Shown here in pieces: positions 8,454 to 17,288 of a stretch of DNA of 64,000 nt. Below the pieces are notes generated by a model. It saw only the letters and a list, made by a program, of their open reading frames with translations. It was not told the origin of the DNA and searched no databases. The stretch spans positions 124,001 through 188,000 of the forward strand of contig JAWKSZ010000001.1 of NCBI GenBank assembly GCA_041402045.1, in the 5' to 3' direction. This stretch comes from JAGQRJ01 sp041402045 (GTDB taxonomy: Bacteria > Planctomycetota > J058). The translations under genes were made by a program, and so were the position numbers. Numbering within the stretch: position 1 is the stretch's first letter; the number at the start of each line of letters is the position of its first letter.

Positions 8454-9337
8454 ATGGACCTGCAGTTGAAGGGAAAGAAGGCGCTGGTCACCGGCAGCAC
8501 CGCCGGGATCGGGCTCGCGATCGCGCAGCGGCTGGCCGCCGAGGGCGCCGAGGTCGTGATCAACGGGCGCACCCAGGGCCGGGTCGACGAGGCGCTGGGT
8601 CAGCTCGAGGGAGACGCGACCGGCGTCGCCGCGGACCTGGGCACCGCCGAGGGCGTCGCCCGGCTCCTGGCCCAGCACCCGCAGGTCGACGTGCTGGTCA
8701 ACAACCTGGGGATCTTCGACCCCAAGCCCTTCGAGGAGATCCCCGACGCCGACTGGCTGCGCTTCTTCGAGGTGAACGTGCTCAGCGGCGTGCGCCTCAG
8801 CCGGGCCTACCTCCCGGGCATGAAGCAGCGCGACTGGGGCCGGATCGTGTTCATTTCCAGCGAGAGCGGGCTCCAGATCCCAGAGGAAATGATCCACTAC
8901 GGCGTGACCAAGAGCGCCCAGATCGCCGTCGCGCGCGGGATCGCCGAGACCACCGCGGGCACCCGGGTCACGGTCAACTCGGTCCTGCCGGGGCCCACCC
9001 ACTCCGAGGGCGTGGACGAGTCTACTGCGGCAGCTTCCGCTGCCGCGCCGCCTTCGGCGGCGTGAGAATTCGCCCGGACGGGGGTTCGCGCGAAACTCAG
9101 CCTTCCTCAAAGCTCGCCCGTCCGGGCGAGTTCGTCGACAAGATCTCGGGCGGTCAGGACTTCGAGGAGTTCGAGCGCGAGTTCTTCCGCTCGGTGCGCC
9201 CGACCTCGCTGCTCAAGCGCTTCGAGCGCGTCGAGGAGATCGCGAACGTGGTCGCCTTCGTGTGCAGCCCGCTGGCCTCGGCGATCAACGGCGCCGCGGT
9301 CCGCGCCGACGGCGGCGTGGTCAAGTCAGCGTTCTAG
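8454..9337 (+). pseudogene. SDR-family oxidoreductase interrupted by a 110-bp insertion
   Basis: Starts at ATG with GAGGAGGG upstream. It encodes a short-chain dehydrogenase with TGSTAGIG (NAD(P) binding), NNLGIF, the catalytic Ser in ISSES and YGVTK. Translation of the uninterrupted frame runs into foreign sequence after GVDE and stops at 9065. The remainder (FVDKISGGQDFEEFE... to KSAF) resumes at 9131 in another frame. Removing 9021-9130 exactly rejoins the frame into 257 residues, the usual length of this group, which shows that the gene was intact before the insertion. The truncated product lacks the C-terminal substrate region and is probably inactive. Confidence 0.8.
9021..9130. repeat. 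110-bp hairpin-rich insertion in an SDR gene
   Basis: The insert holds two compact hairpins (GCGGCAGC/GCTGCCGC around 9027-9046 and GCCGCC/GGCGGC next to it) and then a long stem whose arms at 9066-9082 and 9117-9133 match over 17 bases with one mismatch (core CGCCCGGACGGG). CGAG occurs both just before the insert (9017-9020) and at its right end (9127-9130), consistent with a 4-bp target duplication or coincidence. It contains no gene. It looks like a REP- or MITE-type element mobilised by an enzyme encoded elsewhere. Confidence 0.65.
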
Positions 9338-9422
9338 GCGCGGCTCCCCTGTTCAGAGACAGAGCCCGGTGCCCCTCGGCTGACGGTGCCAGGAGGTAGC
9401 GTCCGGCCAGGAGGTGCCCCCC

Positions 9423-10238
9423 ATGCGGATCCCCCGCTTCTGGCACAAGGCCACCCGCGCCGTGCGCACGCCGGACGGAGCGAACTGGGACCTGGAGGCC
9501 TGGGGCTGGTCCGACGCAGGAGTGGACGCCGCCGCTGCCCAGGCGCGAAGCTTGTTGCAAGCCCAGGCGGAGGCGATCGCCGCTGGGCGGCCCAAGGCGC
9601 GCTACCTCTATCACGACCGCCCTCTGCGCGAGGAGGTGCTGGCCGAGCCGCTCCCCGGGGTGCTCGTGACCCGCACCCGCTATGGAGCGCAGGTGCTCAA
9701 CGCCGCCCGCGCCGCGTTCGTGGACGTCGACCTCGAGGTGCCCCGGGCGGGCTTGCTGCGCCGGCTGTTCCGCCGCGGCCCCAGCGTCGAGGAACAGCTC
9801 GACGAACGCCTGGAACTGCTGCGGGTCGCCACCGAGGGCCTGCTCGGCGCGCGCGTGTACCGCACCCACTCCGGGCTGCGCTTGCTGCTCACCGACCGGC
9901 CCTACGTCCCCGACGCTCCCGAGACCCTGCGCTTGCTCGAGACCCTGGGGAGCGATCCGCTCTACCGCACCCTGTGCAGAGCCCAGGCGTGCTTCCGCGC
10001 GCGCCTGACCCCCAAGCCTTGGCGCTGCGGGCTGAGCCGGCCCCCCTGCCGCTGGCCCTACCGCGATCCGGACGCCATGGCGCGCTGGGTCGAACGCTAC
10101 GAGCGGGCCAGCGAGGGGCTGGCGTCCGCTCGCCTGCTGACGCACCTCGGCTCAGGCGAGGTCCACCCCGAGGTGGCCCCGGTCGTCGCCCTGCACGACC
10201 ACCTCACCGGAGCAGAGCGCGACCTGCCCCTGGCGTGA
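9423..10238 (+). CDS. Conserved-looking protein of unknown function
   Basis: A 271-residue soluble protein; the ATG follows AGGAGGTG at good spacing, preferred over a GTG three codons upstream. It has no signal peptide. Notable segments are YRTHSGLRLLLTD in the middle, then CRAQACFRARLTPKPWRCG with three cysteines and several arginines. The Arg/Thr-rich YRTxxGLRL pattern faintly recalls the substrate loop of archaeo-eukaryotic primase-like folds, but I cannot support that assignment. It ends 38 bp before the convergent pirin gene and stands as a single-gene unit. Confidence 0.6.
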   Translation: MRIPRFWHKATRAVRTPDGANWDLEAWGWSDAGVDAAAAQARSLLQAQAEAIAAGRPKARYLYHDRPLREEVLAEPLPGVLVTRTRYGAQVLNAARAAFVDVDLEVPRAGLLRRLFRRGPSVEEQLDERLELLRVATEGLLGARVYRTHSGLRLLLTDRPYVPDAPETLRLLETLGSDPLYRTLCRAQACFRARLTPKPWRCGLSRPPCRWPYRDPDAMARWVERYERASEGLASARLLTHLGSGEVHPEVAPVVALHDHLTGAERDLPLA

Positions 10239-10276
10239 GCTCGCCTGGGAGGACGAGTCCTGTCCTGCGCGCGCGC

Positions 10277-11275
10277 TCAGCGCTCCTCGCGGCGGCCGTC
10301 GGCGTGCACGGCGAAGCGGCCGGCGTCCCGGGGGTGGACGGGGCCGTCTCCGGTCCAGGGCCAACCGCCGAAGCCGGTGCGTTGGTAGTCCTGGATCGCC
10401 GTCAGCAGCTCGCTGCGGGCGTTCATGACGAAGGGCCCGTGCTGGGCCACCGGTTCGGCGATCGGACGCCCCTGGAGCAAGAGCAGCTCGGCCTCCCCGT
10501 CGCCGGAGACGAGCACGACCTCGGCGTCCGGACGCAGCCGCACCCGCGCGCCGCTGGCGTCCCGCCCGCCCACCGAGACGGGACCGCGGAAGGCGTAGAG
10601 GGAGCGGCTGAGGCCGACCTCCGCCGCGGGCAGGGTGAACCGCGCGCCGGGCTCGAGGCGCAGCGTCGCGACGGCGACGCCGTTCTCGGGGTCCGCGGCC
10701 CACGAGTTCGGCGGCGGCGCAGGCGGCGCGGCGCCGAGGAGGTTCCCGGCGACGACCGTGACCTCGACCCCGTCGCTGCGCACGACCGGGATCCCCTCGC
10801 TCCAGAGCATGGCGAAGTGCGGCGGCACGAGCTTTTGGGCCCGAGGCAGGTTGATCCAAATCTGGAACAGCTCGGTGGGGTTCGGCGCCTCGGACTCGAG
10901 CAGCGGGAACATTTCCGAGTGCACGACGCCGGCGCCGGCGGTCATCCACTGCGCGTCGCCGCGCCCGAAGCGCGCGGTCGCCCCCAGGGAGTCGGAGTGG
11001 TCGATGAACCCCTCCCGGGCGAGGGTCAACGTCTCGAACCCCCGGTGCGGGTGCTGGGGGAAGCCGGGCACGGGGTGCCCGTGGTAGAGGCTGAACCCGT
11101 CCCGTCCGCTGAAGTCCATGCCCAGCTCTCGGCCCCTCAGCGCCGCTGGAGGCACCCCCAGCGCTTCGGTCCCCGCGGGGTAGGCGTCGCGGTGGTGCAT
11201 GCAGAACAGGAACGGGTCGTCGCAGGCCCAAGGCGGGTTGCCCAGGGGCGCGACCTCGAGGACGGGATCGCTCAT
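10277..11275 (-). CDS. Pirin family protein
   Basis: A 332-residue bicupin. The N-terminal cupin has the metal-binding HPHRGFETLT motif and, about 40 residues on, GVVHSEMF, supplying the three His and one Glu that hold Fe in pirins. The C-terminal cupin, with NLLGAAPPAPP and PVAQHGPFVMN segments, is typical. Bacterial pirins are cytoplasmic and some act as quercetinases or redox-sensitive regulators; the role here is undetermined. The start is ATG 11275, with a GTG three codons upstream as the alternative. It diverges from the SDR gene at 11341. Confidence 0.88.
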   Translation of the reverse strand: MSDPVLEVAPLGNPPWACDDPFLFCMHHRDAYPAGTEALGVPPAALRGRELGMDFSGRDGFSLYHGHPVPGFPQHPHRGFETLTLAREGFIDHSDSLGATARFGRGDAQWMTAGAGVVHSEMFPLLESEAPNPTELFQIWINLPRAQKLVPPHFAMLWSEGIPVVRSDGVEVTVVAGNLLGAAPPAPPPNSWAADPENGVAVATLRLEPGARFTLPAAEVGLSRSLYAFRGPVSVGGRDASGARVRLRPDAEVVLVSGDGEAELLLLQGRPIAEPVAQHGPFVMNARSELLTAIQDYQRTGFGGWPWTGDGPVHPRDAGRFAVHADGRREER

Positions 11276-11340
11276 GCGGGTCACCCTACCGCGCTGGTTC
11301 GCAGCAGGTAGAGACCCAGCCTGCGCGGTATCGTGCCCCC

Positions 11341-12192
11341 ATGAGTGACCCCAAGATCGTGCTCCTCACCGGCTCTACGGCGGGCATTGGCCAAGAGGCC
11401 GCGCGCCAGCTCGCGGCCCAGGGCCACACCCTGGTCCTGGTCGCCCGCAGCGAGCCGAAGGCCCAGGCCCTGGCCGAGGAGCTCAAGCAGTCCTCCGGCA
11501 ACGACGCCCACGGCTACCTCGTCGGCGACCTCTCGCGCCCCGCCGAGGTGCGCCAGGTGGCCCAGGCCTTCCGCGAGCGCCACGAGCGCCTGGACGTCCT
11601 GTTCAACAACGCCGGCGCGCTGTTCACCGACCGCCAGCTCACCCCCGACGGCTTCGAGCGCACGACCGCGGTCAACCACCTCGCCTACTTCGTGCTCACC
11701 ACCGAGCTGCTCGACCTGCTCCAGGCCAGTAAGGGTCGCGTGGTCAGCACCGCCTCCGACGCGCACCACCAGGGCGACCTCGGCTACCTCGACGACCTCC
11801 AGAACGAGCGCTGGGGCGTCGGCGGCATGCGCGCCTACGGCCGCAGCAAGCTCGCGAATATCTGGTTCACCCGCGAGCTCGCCCGCCGCGTCGAGGGCAG
11901 CGGGGCGACCGCGACCTGCTTCCACCCCGGCTTCGTGGCCTCGGACTTCGCGCGCAACAACGGCTTCCTGGCCACCGTCGCCATGATCGTGACCCGCCCC
12001 TTCCAGCGGAGCGTGACCAAGGGCGCCGACACCGGCGTGTGGCTCGCGACCTCGGACGAGGCCGCGGGGCAGAACGGCGGCTACTACCACAACCGCAAGC
12101 TGGGCCGCCTGAGCAAGGCGGCGCGGGATCCGGACGCGCCGGCGACGCTGTGGGCCAAGACCGAGGCGCTCTTGGCCGGGGTGAGCGCCTAG
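11341..12192 (+). CDS. Short-chain dehydrogenase, retinol-dehydrogenase type
   Basis: A 283-residue SDR. It has LLTGSTAGIG for cofactor binding, a basic residue after the second strand (ARSEPK) suggesting NADP, NNAGALF, the VN in the HLAYF helix region, Ser in VVSTASDAH, and the catalytic Tyr-x3-Lys as YGRSK. The long C-terminal part with CFHPGFVASDF is typical of the retinol dehydrogenase/WW-domain oxidoreductase-like branch. The substrate cannot be predicted. Its TAG stop and the stop of potD on the other strand share bases within CTAG, so the two genes are tightly convergent. Confidence 0.85.
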   Translation: MSDPKIVLLTGSTAGIGQEAARQLAAQGHTLVLVARSEPKAQALAEELKQSSGNDAHGYLVGDLSRPAEVRQVAQAFRERHERLDVLFNNAGALFTDRQLTPDGFERTTAVNHLAYFVLTTELLDLLQASKGRVVSTASDAHHQGDLGYLDDLQNERWGVGGMRAYGRSKLANIWFTRELARRVEGSGATATCFHPGFVASDFARNNGFLATVAMIVTRPFQRSVTKGADTGVWLATSDEAAGQNGGYYHNRKLGRLSKAARDPDAPATLWAKTEALLAGVSA

Positions 12193-13259
12193 CGCGCCTT
12201 GACGCTCGTCCACACCTCGTCGTAGAGCGGGAGCTCGTCCCCGAGGTCGGTGAGGGTCTCGAGCTTCGTGCGCACCTCGGCCGGGGGGTAGATCACGGCG
12301 TTCTCGCGGTCGGCCTCGGGCAGGAGCGCGCGGGCGGCGCCGACGGGGGTCGCGTACTTGGTGTAGGCCGAGAGCTGGGCGGCGTTCTCCGGGCGCAGGA
12401 GGAAGTCAATGAACGCGTGGGCGGCGTCGGGGTGCCGCGCCTCCTTCGTGACCACGAGCACGTCGCACCAGCCGATCGAGCCCTCCTCGGGGACCACGAA
12501 GGCGAGCTTGCCCTCGGGGGCCTCCTGGATCGCGCGGTAGGCGTCGCCGTTCCAGACCACGGCCAGGTCGGCCAGGCCGCCGGCGACGCGGTTCTTGCCG
12601 CCCACGCCGCCCTCGAAGCCGAGGCAGTTCTCGCTGCGCTTGGCCTCGAGCAGCAGCCGCCCGGCCATTTTGAGGTGCTCGGGGTCCGTGGAGTTGGCGG
12701 AGTGGCCGAGGAACTTCAGCGCGACCCCGAGCTGATCGCGGGCCTCGTCCAGGAGCAGGAACGGACCCACTTGCTGGGCCGGGTCGAACAGCACGTTCCA
12801 GCTCGGGGTGAGCTCCGGGTGCTTCTGGCGGTCGTAGAGCACGCCCACCGTCCCCCACTGGTAGGGCACGCTGTAGGCGTCCTCGGGGTCGTAGGGCTGC
12901 GCCTTGAACTCGGCGTCGACGCCGGCGCGGTGGGGGAGCTTGGCGGGGTCGAGGGGCTGGATCAGCTCCAGGCGCACCATGGCCGGCACCGACTGGTTCG
13001 CGACCACCACCAGGTCGTACTGGCTCGTGCCCGCGGCGTGCTGGAGCTTGGCCAGCATTTCCTCCGTGGACTCGAACAGGGAGATCTCGACCGGGGTTCC
13101 CGTCTCCTTCGTGAACGCCTCCACGAGCTGGGGGTCCAGGTACTCGGAGTAAATGTAGAGGTGCAGCGCCGGGGAGTCCGCGGCGGGGTCCGCCGCCGAC
13201 GGGTCACCGGGGCAGCCGAGGAGCAACAGCGCGAGCAGCGGGAGCAGCCAACGAATCAT
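12189..13259 (-). CDS. potD: Spermidine/putrescine ABC transporter substrate-binding lipoprotein
   Basis: A 356-residue exported protein with a signal peptide ending LLLLGC, so it is lipid-anchored. The body begins LHLYIYSEYLDPQLVEAF and contains YSVPYQWGTVG and AVVWNGDAYRA, matching the PotD/PotF polyamine-binding family with its Trp/Tyr/Asp ligand set. The binding protein captures polyamine in the periplasm and delivers it to PotBC. The four genes are ordered potA-potB-potC-potD with 4-bp overlaps, as in the classical operon. Ligand preference (putrescine or spermidine) cannot be settled by eye. Confidence 0.88.
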   Translation of the reverse strand: MIRWLLPLLALLLLGCPGDPSAADPAADSPALHLYIYSEYLDPQLVEAFTKETGTPVEISLFESTEEMLAKLQHAAGTSQYDLVVVANQSVPAMVRLELIQPLDPAKLPHRAGVDAEFKAQPYDPEDAYSVPYQWGTVGVLYDRQKHPELTPSWNVLFDPAQQVGPFLLLDEARDQLGVALKFLGHSANSTDPEHLKMAGRLLLEAKRSENCLGFEGGVGGKNRVAGGLADLAVVWNGDAYRAIQEAPEGKLAFVVPEEGSIGWCDVLVVTKEARHPDAAHAFIDFLLRPENAAQLSAYTKYATPVGAARALLPEADRENAVIYPPAEVRTKLETLTDLGDELPLYDEVWTSVKAR

Positions 13260-14065
13260 GGAGCGGCCTCGTCGGAGGAGAAGGGTCGGCTCAGCCGTTC
13301 TAGCCCGAAGACCAGGAGCGCGGCGAGGAGCACGGACAGGGTAGACAGCGCGTGGAGCTCGGGCGAGAGCCCGCGGCGCAGGCTGGCGTAGACGTAGATC
13401 GGGAGCGTCGTCGACTCGGGACCCGCGCAGAAGAAGCTGATCACGAAGTCGTCGAGGGAGAGCGTGAAGGCGAGGAGCGCGCCGGCCAGGATCGCCGGCC
13501 ACAGCAGCGGGAGCGTGACCCGGCGCAGGAGCTCCCAGCCCTCGGCGTAGAGGTCGCGGGCGGCCTCGGAGAGCTCGCCCTCGATCAGGACCAGCCGCGC
13601 GCGCACGACGAGCGCCACGAACGCGACCTGGAAGGTCACGTGCCCGATCACCAGGGTCAGGAATCCGGGCTGGAACCAGGAGCTCAGCGCCCGCAGCAGC
13701 GAGAACGCGATCACCAGGCAGGCGGCGAACACGATGTCCGGCGTGACGACCGGGAGCTCGATCAGGGACTCGAGGGCGCCCGCCACCCGCCGGCTCCAGG
13801 GCGCGCGCTGCAGGCCCAGCGCGAGGAGCGTGCCCAGGACGGTGGCGATCGCGGTCGAGACCCCGGCCAGCGCCAGGGTCACCCAGGCGGCGCGCCCCAC
13901 GTGGGGGTTCTGGAACAGGTCCAGGTACCAGCGCAGGGTGACCCCCTGGAGCTCGAGGCCGTGGCGCGCGGCGTTGAGCGAGGCCACCGCCGCCGCGAGG
14001 AGCGGGAGGTAGAGCACCACGAGCCCCAGGCCCACCGGGAGCGCCCACAGCGCGCGGCGGCTCAC
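13256..14065 (-). CDS. potC: Spermidine/putrescine ABC transporter permease PotC
   Basis: A 269-residue membrane protein with six predicted helices. The EAARDLYAEGWELLRRVTLP segment is the EAA loop that contacts the ATPase, and LSLDDFVISFF is typical of PotC. The start is GTG 14065, which overlaps the stop of potB (GTGA); its own stop overlaps the ATG of potD. It forms the transmembrane channel together with PotB. Confidence 0.88.
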   Translation of the reverse strand: MSRRALWALPVGLGLVVLYLPLLAAAVASLNAARHGLELQGVTLRWYLDLFQNPHVGRAAWVTLALAGVSTAIATVLGTLLALGLQRAPWSRRVAGALESLIELPVVTPDIVFAACLVIAFSLLRALSSWFQPGFLTLVIGHVTFQVAFVALVVRARLVLIEGELSEAARDLYAEGWELLRRVTLPLLWPAILAGALLAFTLSLDDFVISFFCAGPESTTLPIYVYASLRRGLSPELHALSTLSVLLAALLVFGLERLSRPFSSDEAAP

Positions 14066-14961
14066 CGGGGGTCCTCGCCGCGTCGGCGCTGGATCGCGAG
14101 CCCGGCCAGGGTCAGCGCGATCAGGACCAGGCTCACCGCGGCGCCGAAGGGGTAGTCGCGGCTCGCGCCGAACTGCTGCTGGATCAGGTTCCCCAGCACC
14201 ATGTGCCGCGCGCCGCCGAGGCGGTCGGTGATCACGAACATGCCCACCGCGGGCACGAAGGTCAGCACCGCGGCCACCGTGAGCCCGGGCAGGGTCTGGG
14301 GCAGCACCGCGTGGCGGAACACGCGCCAGCCCGAGCCGTAGAGGTCGCGCGCCGCCTCGAGCAGCGAGCGGTCCAGGCGCTCGACGTTGGTGTAGAGCGG
14401 GAGCACGGCGAAGGGCAAGGCGTTCGAGACCATGCCCAGGACGACCGCGAACAAGGACGGATACAGCGCGCGCCCCGGGTCGATCAGCCCCAGCCAGGCC
14501 GCGAGCTGGGCCGGGGGCAGGCCCGGACTCAGGAGCAGCTCCCAGGCGTAGGTGCGCACGACGACGTTGGTGCACAGCGGGACCGTGAGCAGCCCCAGCC
14601 ACAGCGTGCGCCAGCGCGGCGAGCGCGCGGCGACGAAGAACGCCAAGGGGTAGGCCAGGGCCAGGGCGCCGAGGGTGGTGAGGGTCGCGACCAGCACGCT
14701 GCGCGCGAGGATCCAGAGGTAGTCGGGGCTCCAGCCGAGGATCCCGTAGCCCGCGAGCCGCCGCCAGGCGCCGAGGCTCGGCGTCCAGAGCACCTGCCCG
14801 TCGCCGCCGCGGGTGCAGAACGCGACCGCCGCGAGCACGAGCCCGGGCAGCACGAGGAACGCGAGCAGCCACAGCGCCCCCGGGCCCAGGAGCAGGAGCC
14901 CCCGCCGCCGCAGGCTGGCCAGGCTGCTCAGCTCGCCGTGCCGAACCAGGGGCTCAGTCAC
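14062..14961 (-). CDS. potB: Spermidine/putrescine ABC transporter permease PotB
   Basis: A 299-residue membrane protein of the binding-protein-dependent permease fold with about six helices. The EAARDLYGSGWRVFRHAVLP segment is the EAA coupling loop, and RTYAWELLLSPG plus VPAVGMFVITDRLGG are characteristic of PotB. The GTG start at 14961 overlaps the end of the potA reading frame. Sequence quality appears normal here, in contrast to potA directly upstream. Confidence 0.87.
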   Translation of the reverse strand: MTEPLVRHGELSSLASLRRRGLLLLGPGALWLLAFLVLPGLVLAAVAFCTRGGDGQVLWTPSLGAWRRLAGYGILGWSPDYLWILARSVLVATLTTLGALALAYPLAFFVAARSPRWRTLWLGLLTVPLCTNVVVRTYAWELLLSPGLPPAQLAAWLGLIDPGRALYPSLFAVVLGMVSNALPFAVLPLYTNVERLDRSLLEAARDLYGSGWRVFRHAVLPQTLPGLTVAAVLTFVPAVGMFVITDRLGGARHMVLGNLIQQQFGASRDYPFGAAVSLVLIALTLAGLAIQRRRGEDPR

Positions 14962-15993
14962 GGAGCGGGACCAGCGCGCCCGGGGGGAGCTCGAGCCAAC
15001 CGCGCTCGCCCACGCGGGGGGCCTGGTCGGGCGCCGAGCACCGCGCGCAGGGTTCGGTTCGCCGTCCCGCGGCTCGGTCACCACCAGGGTGTGGTCGCCG
15101 CGGAACGCACGCGTCACGCCTGGACCTCGACCCCGTTCGCGGCGGGCGCGCTCGCCGACCAGCGCAGGCTGCGCACGGGGTGGATCGCGAGGTCACCGGG
15201 CCGGCCGCGGCGCCCTCGACCTGTGGCTCGCCCCAGGGCGTCGTGACCCGACCGGCGCCGTTGGATTCGCCAGCGATCAGGTTCGCGCCGCCGAGGAAGC
15301 TGGCGACGAAGCGGGTGCGGGGTCGGCGGAACACCTCCTCGGCGGCCCGGCCTGGGCCACGCGTCCCTGGTCGACCACGATCGGTCGAGACGGTCAGCGC
15401 CTCCTCCTGGTCGACCGGTCACGAGCACGCGAAGAAGGTGCGCCCAGCTCGCGCTGCAGTCGGCGCAGCTCGAGCTGCACCGCGCCGCGCAACGAGCGTC
15501 CAGCGCCGAGAGCGGCTCGTCCAGAAACAACACCTGGGGCTCGCACGAGCGCCCGGGCCAGGGCTGCCCGCTGCTTCTGGCCGCCGCTGGAAGGCTGGCG
15601 CGGCCAGCGCCCGCCGAGGCGCCCAGCTTCGAGCGAGGGCGCCGTCGACGCGGCGGCGCAGCTCGTCCTCGGCCACGCTTGCTGCGCAGGCCGAAGGCCA
15701 CGTTCTCGAACACGCTCAGGTGCGGGAACAGGGCGTAGCTCTGGAACGGTGTTCACCGGGCGGCGGTGCGCCGGGAGCGCGTCAGCGCAGCCGTCGAGGC
15801 GCACGCTCCCGCGGTCGGCCAGCTCGAGCCGGCGATCTGGCAGGGTGGTCTTGCCGCCAGCCCGAGGGCCGAGCAGGGTCACAGGCTCGCCGGGGGCGGT
15901 GGTGAGCTCCGTCCCGCGGACCTGGGTGGACGAAGGCGCTGCACACCGGCGACCTCGAGGGCTCCCGTCGCGCTCTGACCAGCCTCCTGGGTC
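14954..15993 (-). pseudogene. potA: PotA-type ATPase with many frameshifts
   Basis: The position in the operon and recognisable fragments identify the ABC ATPase of the polyamine transporter: a Walker A remnant (LLGPRAGGKTTL), ENVAFGLRSK, a signature remnant (SSGGQKQRAALARALV), Walker B (QVLFLDEPLSALDAR), LGGANLIAGE and a TOBE-like FRGDHTLVV. These pieces lie in three different frames across about 1 kb, needing roughly ten single-base indels. A start codon is not visible near 15990, where AGGAGG occurs. Because residues between the indels stay close to the family consensus, sequence error is more likely than decay. The ends given are approximate. Confidence 0.7.
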
Positions 15994-16091
15994 AGGGAAG
16001 CGGCGAAATCGCAAACCCCGGGGGTTGCGGGCGGCAGGAGGTCCTCGCCCCGGCCCCGGAGGCAGTAAGCTACGCGCCTGAAGGAGACCCC

Positions 16092-17162
16092 GCCCACGCT
16101 CGAAGCCCGGTGTCGTCAACGGCGCCGACTACCTGACCCTGCTCCAGGCTGCTGCCAAGGACGGCATACGCCTTCCCGCCGTCAACGTCGTCGGCACCGA
16201 CTCGGTCAACGCCGTGCTCGAGGCCGCCGCGGTCGCAGAGCGACGTGATCATTCAGCCTCTCGAACGGCGGCGCGCAGTTCTACGCCGGCAAGGGCATGC
16301 CCGACAGCGACACGGCCAGGTCCTGGGCGCGGTCAGCGCGGCCAGCGAGCGTGCATATACTCGCCGAGCACTACCCAGGGGTGTGCGTGGTCCTGCACCG
16401 ACCACGCCAACCGCGAGCTGATCCCCTGGGTGGAGAAGCTCCTCGACCACGGCGAGGCCTGCTACGAGCGCCACGGCGAAGCCGCTCACTTCGCACATGC
16501 TCGACCTCTCCGCGGACCCGATCGACTTCAACCTCGAGCAGTCGGCGCGGCTCCTGGCCTGCATGACCAAGCTCGGCATGAGCCTCGAGATCGAGCTCGG
16601 TGTGACCGGCGGCGAGGAGGACGGCGTCGGCGCCGATATCGAGGAGGGCGCCGACAACAGCCTCTACACCCAGCCCGAGGACGTGCTCAAGGCCGCTGGG
16701 AGGCCCTCAGCCCGATCGGCCACTTCTCAGTCGCCGCCAACCTTCGGCAACGTCCACGGCGTCTACAAGCCGGGCAACGTCAAGCTCCGCCCCGAGATCC
16801 TCAAGAACAGCCAGGCCATGGTCCACGCCAAGGCCAACACCAAGCACGCCATGCCGCTGGACCTCGTGTTCCACGGCGGCTCGGGCTCCGAGGTCGAGAA
16901 GATCAAGGAGGCCGTGGGCTACGGCGTGTTCAAGATGAACATCGACACCGACACCCAGTTCGCCTTCGCCAAGCCCGTCGGCGACTACGTGAAGGCCAAC
17001 CTCACCGCCTTCGAGCACCAGCTCGACCCCCAGAGCGGCAAGCCCTACAAGAAGGTCTACGACCCCCGCGCGTGGCTGCGCAAGGGCCAGCAGGGCATGA
17101 TCGCGCGCCTGCAAGAGGCCTTCGAGGTCCTCGGCTCCAAGGGCCACTCGCTGGCGCAGTAG
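16092..17162 (+). pseudogene. fba: Class II fructose-bisphosphate aldolase, 5' half frameshifted
   Basis: The clean 3' part (from about 16490) includes SADPIDFNLEQS, the long central region, VFHGGSGS, GVFKMNIDTDTQ and YDPRAWLRKGQ, as in the yeast/E. coli FbaA type, a zinc enzyme of glycolysis and gluconeogenesis. The 5' part reads in changing frames but still shows VVNGADYLTLLQAAAKDG, NVVGTDSVNAVLEAAA, NGGAQFYAGKGMPDS and DHANRELIPWVEKLLDHGEA, so the gene was once complete at about 350 residues. About six to eight single-base indels are needed between 16100 and 16500. They continue the error-like stretch over potA. The start is approximate; an ATG before PTL appears lost. Confidence 0.75.
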
Positions 17163-17184
17163 CTCGACCTGCGGGATCGCGCAG

Positions 17185-17208
17185 GAGGGCGGGGGCGACC
17201 CCGCCCTC
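17185..17208 (+). terminator. Hairpin after the aldolase gene
   Basis: A perfect 10-bp stem (GAGGGCGGGG / CCCCGCCCTC) with a GCGA loop, beginning 23 bases after the aldolase stop. There is no T-run behind it, as is usual at this GC content, so termination efficiency is inferred only from stem strength. Confidence 0.6.
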
Positions 17209-17288
17209 TGCCGTTGGTTGAGCACTCGAGCCTGCAAACGCTAGGCTGACGCCATGACCCCGGACCCTATGCGAGCGTCCTCTTGATC

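Noticed and set aside
8454..9065. The first part of the split SDR as a complete, shorter enzyme
   Set aside because: The last residues (STAAASAAAPPSAA) come from the insertion hairpins, and the missing C-terminus is present downstream in another frame.
12185..12195. Shared CTAG at the convergent stops of the SDR and potD genes as a functional site
   Set aside because: Both stops are simply read from the same palindrome; overlap by a few bases is common in this compact window.
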